A DNA stretch of 47,907 nucleotides, from the NCBI GenBank assembly GCA_016288215.1, contig JAEEYQ010000043.1, positions 1 through 47,907 on the forward strand, written 5' to 3'. Below the pieces are notes generated by a model. That model saw only the letters and a list, made by a program, of their open reading frames with translations. It did no database searches and had not been told where the DNA came from. Below, one piece after another: positions 9,058 through 16,561 of this stretch (position 1 is the first letter of the stretch; each line of letters starts with the position of its first letter). Both the position numbers and the translations under genes were made by a program. Source of the DNA: Lentisphaeria bacterium (GTDB lineage Bacteria > Verrucomicrobiota > Lentisphaeria > Oligosphaerales > Oligosphaeraceae).

Positions 9058-9384
9058 TTAGCGCAGGTTGGAAACAATGCTCTTCAACGCATCCGACATG
9101 TTCTTCTGCATGTTGGTGGACGTGGTCAGAGCCAGGTTCCAGGACTGCAGGTCATACTGCAGCTGCTGCAGGTTGGCCTGAACATCCGGATCCTTCATGT
9201 AGTTCTCCAGAGAGTCCTCCACACGATGCTCCATGTTCTGGGTGGCGATGATCAGGGCCAGATAGACATCGTCCAGGTGCAACACCTTGTTGTAGGTGCC
9301 GCTGTAATAGGGGTTGTGGTAGGCAGGGCTGTTCTGCAGTCTGTCGGCAACGTAGGCATCCACAAGTTTACTGGTAACGGACAT
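9058..9384 (-). CDS. sctF: SctF, T3SS needle subunit (YscF/MxiH family)
   Basis: I set the start at the ATG beginning MSVTSKLVDA, because AAGGAGC lies at proper spacing before it; a 20-residue upstream extension has no support. This gives 108 residues. The C-terminal half, with helices around DVQANLQQLQYDLQSWNLAL and a KNMSDALKSIVSNLR end, is typical of needle subunits, which polymerise into the extracellular needle. Known needle proteins have about 80-87 residues, so this one carries roughly 20 extra N-terminal residues (Tyr/Pro-rich HNPYYSGTYN), which could decorate the needle surface. The large gap upstream suggests its own promoter. Confidence 0.93.
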   Translation of the reverse strand: MSVTSKLVDAYVADRLQNSPAYHNPYYSGTYNKVLHLDDVYLALIIATQNMEHRVEDSLENYMKDPDVQANLQQLQYDLQSWNLALTTSTNMQKNMSDALKSIVSNLR

Positions 9385-9738
9385 TGTTCTTGCTCCTTGT
9401 TCCTTTTGGGTTGGCTTTGTGCAACGTGCACGCTTAAAATACAATTGACAAACGAAAAACTAAAATCCTAAAAACTCAACAACTCAAAAACAACATTTTT
9501 TGGTTTTGGCTACCTCCTTTTCGGCCGCGCCGTTTCCCGAAGAGAAACCGACGCAACGATCAACGGCTAAAAATGTTGTACTAACAAACTTAATACTTTA
9601 TATGTATTCTGCTCCTTTGCAAATAAGCAACGGATTTTATTGGCGATTATTTCCTTCTTGCCCCTTCCATTTTCATAGACGGGCAGTCTTGAATCTTCCT
9701 CTGAAACCTCCAGTTCCTAACTCCAAAATCACGAATTG
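9385..9738 (-). promoter_or_regulatory. 354-bp AT-rich leader upstream of sctF
   Basis: No gene is visible here. It is the only large gap in the sctW-to-sctP run, so it probably holds the sctF promoter on the minus strand. I see a small hairpin (GTTTC arms at 9532-9548), an orphan Shine-Dalgarno-like AAAGGAGGTA (9511-9520) not followed by a gene at normal spacing, and A/T-rich tracts, but no convincing -35/-10 pair. Confidence 0.45.
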
Positions 9739-9969
9739 CTACTTCCGAATTGACAATTTGATCAGCTTTCTGGCGGTGTCCACCGCATCCAGAAGAAGCT
9801 GTGCGGCGGCGAAATCGCTTTGGGCCATGCCCTCGTCGACGGCGGCCTGAGTCCGCTTCTTCAGAAGCAGCAGGGTGCGGTCGTATTTCTTCGCATAGAC
9901 CTCGGTGTTTACGCCGGCTAAATTATGCTCCATGTCAAGGAGCTTCAGCTCGGATTTTCCGCCTTCCAT
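9739..9969 (-). CDS. Small helical protein in the YscE position (needle co-chaperone candidate)
   Basis: This 76-residue protein (MEGGKSELKLL start) is predicted to form two charged helices and has no cysteine. In Yersinia the order is yscD-yscE-yscF-yscG, and YscE is a 66-residue helical hairpin that binds YscG and the needle subunit. This gene starts three bases after the sctD stop and precedes sctF and the YscG-like gene, so YscE is the natural candidate. YscE sequences are poorly conserved, so no motif can confirm it. A TTG start five codons earlier is possible. Confidence 0.6.
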   Translation of the reverse strand: MEGGKSELKLLDMEHNLAGVNTEVYAKKYDRTLLLLKKRTQAAVDEGMAQSDFAAAQLLLDAVDTARKLIKLSIRK

Positions 9970-9971
9970 GT

Positions 9972-11426
9972 TCAGGGCCTCCAAATCAGCTGTTCATTGT
10001 CGTTGCTCAAGGTCACTTCCGTCAGAGAGATATCCTTGATGGTATATCCCCCCACGACGCTGCCCATGCCCATGCGCTGTCCATCCGCCAAAATCACATA
10101 GGGAATGGGATGGACGGCGATTCCGATGATGGGAAGCTGTCGAGGCCGCATGTCCTCAGCGGCTCCGTCCTCCGTGGCGGTGGCGGGACTGCGCCACTTG
10201 ACCATGTTGCTCAGCTTTGCGTTATCAGGGAAATAATGCACGGCTTCGGCGAGGAAGGCGATGAAAGTCTCCCTGTCGCTTTCGGGGACAAAGCCCGTGA
10301 ACTGCAGTTCGCCCGGCAGGATCTCGATGCCCACATCATGGAAGCCGGTCTGCTTCAACGCCTCCCGCAGCCGCGCCGCCATGGCGTCCGCATAGACGAC
10401 TTCGCTCTTCAGGCCGGCCAGCCGAGGCACATCGTGGCGGATGTTCTCCACGATGGTCTTCCATTCCTCTTCGCTTTCCGTCATGCCCGTGATTTCCGCG
10501 ATGCGGTCATGGAGACTGACCAGCTTCAGCCGCTCCTCGGCGAGGCCCCAAATCAGCCCCTTCACGGAACGGGCCAGCGTCTCATCGTCCGTCAGCTCGC
10601 AGGTGATGTAGGGAGCTTCATAGCGGATGGCCTGCTCGATGAGAATCCGTTGGGACACGGTGGGCAGATTGCCGGAGATCCGGCGAATGTCGCCTTTCTC
10701 ATCTTCCTCCATATCAAGATGATAGGCAATCACCTTAGCCCGCAGCTCATCTTGGTTCCGCTTCTGGACGTCCACCGGCTCCTCCTGTATAACCTCCTTC
10801 GGCTGCGCCTTGCTCCAGACGTATTTTCCCGTCACCCACATGGCGACAGCGCAACCCAACAGCAGAATTCCCCACAGCAGGATGGCCAGCTTTTTGCGCC
10901 GCGCCGCCCGCTTTTTGCTTTGAAGTTCGTCCAGTTTCTCCAGCTGTTCTCTGGACAGAGGGGCGTCCTCCTCCGCTGCAGTCGCCGTCGGCGCTTTCGA
11001 AGTCTCGGCGGCCTCCGTCGCTGGCGTTGCCTTCTCGTCGGCCTTCGGTGCCGCGGTTTCGGCTGGCGCGGCCGTCTTGTCGGCCAGAAGCACATCCAGG
11101 GGAATCCATTTCATCGGCGGCCAGACTTTGTCGGAATCCCCTACGGCGCAACGGGTTGAGCCGATGGTCAGGATGGTGTAGTCCGTCATCGACGTCGACT
11201 GGCCAACGACAAGGGGCTCCTCGCCCATGAAGATTTGCTCCGCCTGGGCGGTCACCATAACATTGTCGTCCTGCAGCAGCAGTTCGGCGGCCAGCGAGGG
11301 CGCCATGGCGTCCACAAGGGCCACGTCGCAGGACGCGTCGGTGCCAATGCGCAGGGCGATGCCGGCATCCAGTTCCAGCTCGGCGCCCTCCTGAGGGCCA
11401 GTTAGTATTTTAAGTATCTTAGGCAT
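9972..11426 (-). CDS. sctD: SctD, outer ring of the inner-membrane platform (YscD/PrgH family)
   Basis: This 484-residue bitopic membrane protein has a cytosolic N-terminal FHA-like domain (about residues 1-97, with LRIGTDASCDVAL), an Ala/Pro/Thr-rich linker (about 115-160), a basic segment and one transmembrane helix (about 180-200). The periplasmic part is predicted to be BON-like ring modules ending in short conserved beta repeats (VGGYTIKDISLTEVTLS). YscD has 419 residues and the same layout; the extra length is in the linker and periplasmic domain. It lies between sctV and the YscE-like gene. Confidence 0.93.
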   Translation of the reverse strand: MPKILKILTGPQEGAELELDAGIALRIGTDASCDVALVDAMAPSLAAELLLQDDNVMVTAQAEQIFMGEEPLVVGQSTSMTDYTILTIGSTRCAVGDSDKVWPPMKWIPLDVLLADKTAAPAETAAPKADEKATPATEAAETSKAPTATAAEEDAPLSREQLEKLDELQSKKRAARRKKLAILLWGILLLGCAVAMWVTGKYVWSKAQPKEVIQEEPVDVQKRNQDELRAKVIAYHLDMEEDEKGDIRRISGNLPTVSQRILIEQAIRYEAPYITCELTDDETLARSVKGLIWGLAEERLKLVSLHDRIAEITGMTESEEEWKTIVENIRHDVPRLAGLKSEVVYADAMAARLREALKQTGFHDVGIEILPGELQFTGFVPESDRETFIAFLAEAVHYFPDNAKLSNMVKWRSPATATEDGAAEDMRPRQLPIIGIAVHPIPYVILADGQRMGMGSVVGGYTIKDISLTEVTLSNDNEQLIWRP

Positions 11427-11432
11427 AATTTG

Positions 11433-13538
11433 TTACGAAACTCTTCCCAATGGCTGTATATTGATCTCCTTGGAAAGCTCCTGATAGGAGAGGACCGGAA
11501 GCTCGGCATACTCCGACTCGATGATTTTCCGCAGATAGCGTCGGATGTCCACCGAAACCAGCAGCACGGGCTTCATCTTCAGTTTCCGCAGGTCGCCCAC
11601 CGTGGCCTTGATGTTCTCCATCAGTTTGCGGACCTGGCTGGGTTCCATGGCCAGATAGCTGCCGCCGGAGGTCTGGCGGATGGCCTTGCGAATCTTCTCC
11701 TCCAGGGCGGGATCCAGCAGATAGGCGGCCAGCAGATTCTGCCCGCCGGAGTATTTGTAGCTGATGTAGCGGGAGAGGGAGCTGCGGGCGTATTCCACCA
11801 GCAGGACTGTGTCCTTCTCCTTCTGTCCCCATTCGATGAGGCACTGCATGATGCATTTCAAGTCGCGGACGGAAATGCCTTCGGCGACCAGCCGCTGCAA
11901 AACGTCCGTCAGCTTCTGCAAAGGCAGAACCCGCATGACCTCGCGGACGATCTCCGGACAGGTCTTCTCCAGATGGTCCAGCAGCAATTTGGTCTCCTGC
12001 AGGCTGATGAACTCTCCGGCGTACTTCCGCAGGACATGGGAGAGGTGATAGGTGAGGACCCGATCGACTTTCATGAAGCCCACGCCAGCCTGCTCAAGAA
12101 TCTCCGCGCGGTCCTCATCCACCCAAATGGTGTCAAAGCCGGGCAGGAAAGCTTTGTCCTTCTCGCAGGGGACGCCCATGACATCCAGATTCTCCGCCTG
12201 CTCCGTGACGAAGATCTTGCCCAAACGCAGCTGCCCTTCGGACACGGGAACTTCATGGACCAGAATCCGATAGCGTCCATCGGTGAGGTTTTCATTGAGC
12301 CGCAGGTTGATGCCGGGGAAGGGAACGCCCAAGTCATGATAGAGGGCCCGCCGCACCGACATGATCTCTTCGTTAAGCGCATTGTAAGTAAATGCGCTGC
12401 GGACACTTGCGTCGATATCCACCATCAGGGGGACCACCAGGGAGAAGTCGTCTCCCTCCTTCTGCGGCTGGTTCTTGGGCTTCGGCCGCTCCGTGTCCAC
12501 GGAGGAGACGGCGGCCTTGGTCTGAAGGGGATCCTCCGCCGCCTGATCCTCCGCGGCCTCCTTGCGCTTCTTCATGACCATCAAGCTGTAGGAGACCAGA
12601 CCGGTCAGGGCGGCCAGACAGAAGAACTGTAGTTTCGGGAAGCCAGGAATCAGGCCAATGAAGACCAACATGACGGCGCCGAGCATGATGGACTTGGGCT
12701 GCGCGAAGAACTGGTTGATGATGTCAATGCCCAGGGGCTTGGAGTTGTCCGAACCGACGCGGGTGACGATGACACCGGAGGTGATGGAGACCAGCAGCGC
12801 GGGAATCTGGGAGACCAGGCCGTCACCGACGGTCAGGATGGCATAGGTCTGAATGGCCTTGCCGGCGGGCATCCCCTTCATGAGCATGCCGATGCAGAAG
12901 CCGCCGATGATGTTGATGGCCGTGATGATCAGGCCCGCGATGGAGTCTCCTTTGACGAATTTCATGGCACCGTCCATGGCGCCGAAGAGCTGGCTTTCCG
13001 CGGTCAGTTCGGCACGGCTCTTACGGGCCTGCTCAATGTCGATGGCGCCGGCGCGCATGTCGGCGTCGATACTCATCTGCTTGCCGGGCATGGCGTCCAA
13101 CGTGAATCGGGCGGCGACTTCGGAGACACGTTCCGAACCTTTGGAGATGACGACGAACTGGACGATGGTGATGATGAGGAAGATGACGGCGCCGACGACG
13201 AAGTTGCCGCCGACAACGAAGTTACCGAAAATGTAGATGATTTCGCCGGCGTTGGCCTTCAGGAGAATCAGTCGGGTGGTGGTCACGTTCAGGGCCAGTC
13301 GGAAAAGGGTGGTGAACAGCAGCATGCTGGGGAAGGTGGAGAAGGCCAGCGCCCGCGGCAGATAAAGGGAGAGCATCAGCATGACGGTGGAGATGCCGAT
13401 GTTGACGGCGATGAGCAAGTCGACCACCGGCGTCGGCAGCGGAATGATGAGCAGGCCGACGATGGCCACGACCAAAGCCGCCAACGCAAAGTCGCCGAAA
13501 CGGCTGATATTGGATGAAATGCTGGTTATGCTAGACAT
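11433..13538 (-). CDS. sctV: SctV, export gate protein (YscV/LcrD/FlhA family)
   Basis: This 701-residue export gate component has an N-terminal membrane domain with about seven or eight helices (up to residue 330) and a large cytosolic domain that forms a nonameric ring binding substrates, chaperones and SctO. The FHIPEP-family signature is visible around ARFTLDAMPGKQMSIDADMR, and the segment after it (SRAELTAESQLFGAMDGAMKF) is near-invariant in the family. Length matches LcrD (704). The start overlaps the end of sctY by 8 bases, as with yscY-yscV in Yersinia. Confidence 0.98.
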   Translation of the reverse strand: MSSITSISSNISRFGDFALAALVVAIVGLLIIPLPTPVVDLLIAVNIGISTVMLMLSLYLPRALAFSTFPSMLLFTTLFRLALNVTTTRLILLKANAGEIIYIFGNFVVGGNFVVGAVIFLIITIVQFVVISKGSERVSEVAARFTLDAMPGKQMSIDADMRAGAIDIEQARKSRAELTAESQLFGAMDGAMKFVKGDSIAGLIITAINIIGGFCIGMLMKGMPAGKAIQTYAILTVGDGLVSQIPALLVSITSGVIVTRVGSDNSKPLGIDIINQFFAQPKSIMLGAVMLVFIGLIPGFPKLQFFCLAALTGLVSYSLMVMKKRKEAAEDQAAEDPLQTKAAVSSVDTERPKPKNQPQKEGDDFSLVVPLMVDIDASVRSAFTYNALNEEIMSVRRALYHDLGVPFPGINLRLNENLTDGRYRILVHEVPVSEGQLRLGKIFVTEQAENLDVMGVPCEKDKAFLPGFDTIWVDEDRAEILEQAGVGFMKVDRVLTYHLSHVLRKYAGEFISLQETKLLLDHLEKTCPEIVREVMRVLPLQKLTDVLQRLVAEGISVRDLKCIMQCLIEWGQKEKDTVLLVEYARSSLSRYISYKYSGGQNLLAAYLLDPALEEKIRKAIRQTSGGSYLAMEPSQVRKLMENIKATVGDLRKLKMKPVLLVSVDIRRYLRKIIESEYAELPVLSYQELSKEINIQPLGRVS

Positions 13539-13854
13539 GTTTGTTCGTCAGATAGTGTTGCCACTTGGCGTTGGCCTCCGCCAGATGTCCCTGTGCCACA
13601 AGTGCCTGTCCCTCAAGCAGAACGCCTGCCCGCTGCATTTCCGGCGGGAAGGTGACGGCCGAAAGGACGTCCAAGGCCTTTTGTGGCTCCGCGTTCTGCA
13701 GATAGATACTGGCCAGGATGGCCGCGGCAACGGTGTTGTCGGGCTCCTGGTCATGGATCTCCTCGCAAAGGGCGGCGGCCTTGGCCGTCTGTCCGTGCTG
13801 CAGGAAGAGCCACGCCAGCATCAGCAGAACTTGTTTGTCATCAGGATCCATCAT
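13531..13854 (-). CDS. sctY: SctY (YscY-like TPR chaperone)
   Basis: This 107-residue protein is built of TPR-like helices: an N-terminal LLMLAWLFLQHGQTAKAAAL repeat and a C-terminal LVAQGHLAEANAKWQHYL repeat. YscY (114 residues) is the chaperone of the early substrate YscX, and both are confined to Ysc-type systems. The pattern of the last repeat (LNGDLDKARHAYQHYL in YscY, from memory) is very similar. It lies between the sctX candidate and sctV, the exact Yersinia order. Confidence 0.82.
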   Translation of the reverse strand: MMDPDDKQVLLMLAWLFLQHGQTAKAAALCEEIHDQEPDNTVAAAILASIYLQNAEPQKALDVLSAVTFPPEMQRAGVLLEGQALVAQGHLAEANAKWQHYLTNKHV

Positions 13855-13871
13855 CTTGCGGTTCAGGATGT

Positions 13872-14252
13872 TCAGTTATCGACAATCATGGCGCGGTACC
13901 AATCCAAAAGCATCTTGTCCTCCAGAAGCTGCTGGAGAACCTGCGCGGCCTTGGAAGAGTGGTCGCCATGATTCTTCTTCAGATTGTCAAAGGCTTTTCG
14001 GAGAGCCTGCTGGAACTCCTGCGCGGAGCGCAGCGTGGGATTCTGGCAGGCGCTCTCCATGAAGTGCAGCAGTTCGGCCTCCACGGTGTTGAAATTGAAG
14101 ACCTGGCGGATCTGCTCCGTCACCGCCGTGCCGGAGGGCAGCAGCGGCGCGGTCTCGTTCTGACGGACCGCCGCCTGCTGCGGCGTGTCGTCGAACTCCG
14201 TCGTCCGGACGTTCGTGTTGAAATGGATTGAATTGGTGACCCGGTTTTCCAT
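13872..14252 (-). CDS. sctX: SctX (YscX-like early T3SS export substrate)
   Basis: I chose the ATG beginning MENRVTNSIHF because it overlaps the stop of the preceding chaperone gene (ATGA). It gives 126 residues against 122 for YscX; a start 15 codons upstream would overlap that gene by 46 bases. The N-terminal half is polar and probably disordered, like a secretion signal. The C-terminal half is helical, and its end (KAAQVLQQLLEDKMLLDWY) resembles the YscX C-terminus that binds YscY. The call rests on position, size and this weak similarity. Confidence 0.72.
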   Translation of the reverse strand: MENRVTNSIHFNTNVRTTEFDDTPQQAAVRQNETAPLLPSGTAVTEQIRQVFNFNTVEAELLHFMESACQNPTLRSAQEFQQALRKAFDNLKKNHGDHSSKAAQVLQQLLEDKMLLDWYRAMIVDN

Positions 14253-14632
14253 CAGGCAAGTTTCCTGCTGGCCATTCCGGCCAGTTTCCAAAGACATTCA
14301 AAACGAAGCATCAACTCGGGAAGGCTCAATTCCCGCGCAGGCGTGGAGAGGAGGAACACGCCACCACTTCCCGACTTGTAGGCGGAATGGACGGCATAGG
14401 GCAGTCGCTGCTGCGGATGAACCATCTCCAGCAGCGCCTCCAGATTCTCCGTGGACTCCACCATGGGAAAGGCCATGGACATGAACAGGTGGTCGTCATG
14501 GTGCTCCAGCTGGAAGCGGAAGCCATTCTCCGCCTTGAAGCCGGCGACGCCACGGTCGTTGAGCTCAAACTGGGCCAGTCCCATTCGGGCCCCGAAGTCC
14601 CGTATCAACTGCTGCAGCCAAGCGGGCACCAT
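14252..14632 (-). CDS. SycN-position class I T3SS chaperone (CesT/SycE fold)
   Basis: The 126 residues show the class I chaperone pattern: an N-terminal helix (WLQQLIRDFGARMGLAQFEL), a beta-rich middle (GFRFQLEHHDDHLFMSMAF) and a C-terminal helix (LMLRFECLWKLAGMASR). A very good AAGGAGGT lies just before the ATG. In Yersinia sycN stands between tyeA and yscX, and with YscB chaperones the gatekeeper YopN. The same place here, after a YopN-TyeA fusion, suggests it chaperones SctW. Confidence 0.78.
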   Translation of the reverse strand: MVPAWLQQLIRDFGARMGLAQFELNDRGVAGFKAENGFRFQLEHHDDHLFMSMAFPMVESTENLEALLEMVHPQQRLPYAVHSAYKSGSGGVFLLSTPARELSLPELMLRFECLWKLAGMASRKLA

Positions 14633-14691
14633 GTCAACCTCCTTTCCTCTTATCCTCTATATCCTATATACCATATACTATATACAACCCG

Positions 14692-15864
14692 TCACAAGAG
14701 CACTCTCGCGGACTCGTCCGCCGTCTCCAGAGTGTCCTCCTCTTCGCGAATCAGCTCGTCCAGATACTCCTGAGCGCTGTCCACCATCCGCAGACGGCTA
14801 TCCACATCAGGGAAACAGCGGAGGGACATGGAGCGGACAATGGCGGAGAACTCCCGCATGAAATCCATCTTCGGATAGAGCTTCTTCAGGCCCACCGCCG
14901 CCACAAAGGCCTCGATGACCGCCCCGTTCAGGAAGTTCTGCCGTGTCATGTCCAAAACCTGTCCCGTCATGGTCTCTCCGGACATCTGGAGAGACTCTCC
15001 GAATATGTGGCTCATCCGCCCCTCCAGCTTGTCAAAGCGCTCCAAGACGGTCTTGAGCACCTCGACGCTCTGCAGATCGACGATGATCCGCCGAAGCTCC
15101 TCCGGCTGGGTGGACGGCGTTGTCGCCGCCATGTCCACGGAGCAGGCAGCAATGAGAAAATCGATGGCGTCCCCCAATTTATCGGCCCCTTGGCTGGCCA
15201 GAAGGGACTTGAAGCAGGCTTGAGGGTCTTCGAAGCCGAGAATCTCGCCGCGGTACAAGTCCCGCTTGGCCTGCATCTCCTCCAGGCTTCCACCCTGCTC
15301 CTCCAGCAGCTCCGCCAAATTGACGCCCACACGGATTTCGGGGCCCTTGGTGCGTTCCAGCTCCATACGAGTCTGTCGCACCGTATTCATAAGCGCCTCA
15401 TCCGCAGGACTTTCCGCAAGCGCCTCCTCCAAACACTCCAACATGGCGAACTGATGGGTCACATCCTCCGATGCATCGTTCAGCATGGAGAGAAGCTGCT
15501 GCTGCGAAACCATGCCCATGTTGCGCATCCGCCGCAGGATGCCCATGATGACATCCGAATTCGGCATGTCCCCCAATTTGTGGGCCCAGAAGCGGACACG
15601 GATGTTGAAACGATCCTCCGTCTTTCGCTTATCGCCGATCTCCCTGTCGCTCATGCTCTTGACTTCGGTCTCCTCGAACATGGAGGAAATCTCCTCCAGC
15701 GAGTCGGCCAGCATGGCCGACGGATCCGGCTGAGTCTCAATCTGGAAGCCCATGACCTCCCCACGCTCTACGCCCGCCGCCCCCGCGGAGGCGGTGGCGC
15801 CCTGCAGGGAGGGAGCGCCCTCCATGCTCATGGCTTGACGTATTGCATTGAAATCGATGGTCAT
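14692..15864 (-). CDS. sctW: SctW gatekeeper, YopN-TyeA fusion (InvE/MxiC/CopN family)
   Basis: SctW plugs the export gate until host contact and sets the order translocators before effectors. The 390 residues contain a disordered N-terminus, a helical HrpJ-like domain (about residues 60-220), and a C-terminal TyeA-like domain (about 285-380, with FPDVDSRLRMVDSAQEYLDEL). In Yersinia YopN and TyeA are separate genes, while here they form one chain as in MxiC and CopN. The start faces the AIM24-like gene across 34 bases. Confidence 0.9.
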   Translation of the reverse strand: MTIDFNAIRQAMSMEGAPSLQGATASAGAAGVERGEVMGFQIETQPDPSAMLADSLEEISSMFEETEVKSMSDREIGDKRKTEDRFNIRVRFWAHKLGDMPNSDVIMGILRRMRNMGMVSQQQLLSMLNDASEDVTHQFAMLECLEEALAESPADEALMNTVRQTRMELERTKGPEIRVGVNLAELLEEQGGSLEEMQAKRDLYRGEILGFEDPQACFKSLLASQGADKLGDAIDFLIAACSVDMAATTPSTQPEELRRIIVDLQSVEVLKTVLERFDKLEGRMSHIFGESLQMSGETMTGQVLDMTRQNFLNGAVIEAFVAAVGLKKLYPKMDFMREFSAIVRSMSLRCFPDVDSRLRMVDSAQEYLDELIREEEDTLETADESARVLL

Positions 15865-15898
15865 TGTGCTAACTTATTGATATGTCACAGGAGCAGTA

Positions 15899-16561
15899 AT
15901 GGAAACGGCAAACGAATATCATGTTGAAGACGGCGCTCTCCGCGTGGACGGAGAGCTGGATTTCCTCTATCGGCCCAGCGGCGTGATGGCCTTTTCAGGC
16001 ACCCTGCGCGCCGGCGTGGTTCCCATGCGTCAGGGTTCCTGGAGGAACTGGCTGACGCGGCTATTCGATGCGGACCGCTTCATGCTCCGCCACGGAGTCA
16101 TGAAGGGCACGCTATGGCTTGGACTGCAGGACTGCCCTTTCGTCACCGCCCTTCCCGCCGACAACCGAACGGTGACGGTGCGAAGCGAGTTCCTGCTGTT
16201 CGCGGAGCGGTCGCGTCGTCTGGCCGGCAAGCGGCTTCACCTCGTGCCAGGCTCCGTTCGCAACATATTCGCGCTGACGGAGTTGGACACGGCAGCCGCC
16301 GGCGCTCCGGCCTTTGTCTGCACGGCATCGCCCCTGCATGAGGCCCAGCTGGAGGAAGGGGAGACGCTTCACCTGTCGCCCAACGCCCTTGTCGCCTGGG
16401 GCGGCTGTCCGAAGCCCGCCGCCTTCTGCGCCAAGCTCCGTCTCCGCGACCTCTTCCTGCCACGGCTTCCCGATACCTTGTCATTGGATTTCAAGGGGCC
16501 CGGCTGGGTTCTCTTTCAAGGGAACATCCGTCCGGACAAAAAATCCGCGAAACGTCACTGA
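15899..16561 (+). CDS. AIM24/TRAP-like beta-barrel domain protein, opposite strand inside the T3SS locus
   Basis: This 220-residue protein is beta-rich and has no signal peptide. The end of the chain (LHLSPNALVAW, then a LRDLFL and FKGPGWVLFQ stretch) matches the conserved C-terminal block of AIM24-family (TRAP-like) proteins, in which a VAW segment is followed by GPG and LQ. AIM24 proteins in bacteria have no settled function. A GGAG lies 8 bases before the ATG. It is the only plus-strand gene in 29 kb. Its stop overlaps that of sctC by 7 bases, and its promoter must lie within sctW. Confidence 0.65.
   Translation: METANEYHVEDGALRVDGELDFLYRPSGVMAFSGTLRAGVVPMRQGSWRNWLTRLFDADRFMLRHGVMKGTLWLGLQDCPFVTALPADNRTVTVRSEFLLFAERSRRLAGKRLHLVPGSVRNIFALTELDTAAAGAPAFVCTASPLHEAQLEEGETLHLSPNALVAWGGCPKPAAFCAKLRLRDLFLPRLPDTLSLDFKGPGWVLFQGNIRPDKKSAKRH

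Noticed and set aside
8044..9471. 475-codon plus-strand frame over sctF-sctJ
   Set aside because: It is a shadow of four clearly identified T3SS genes on the minus strand.
9532..9548. Terminator after the YscE-like gene
   Set aside because: The hairpin is short (5 bp) and is not followed by a U-run on the minus strand.
4384..15864. Flagellar export apparatus
   Set aside because: The secretin, needle subunit, class I and II chaperones, translocators and gatekeeper are injectisome parts, and no flagellin, hook or rod gene is present.
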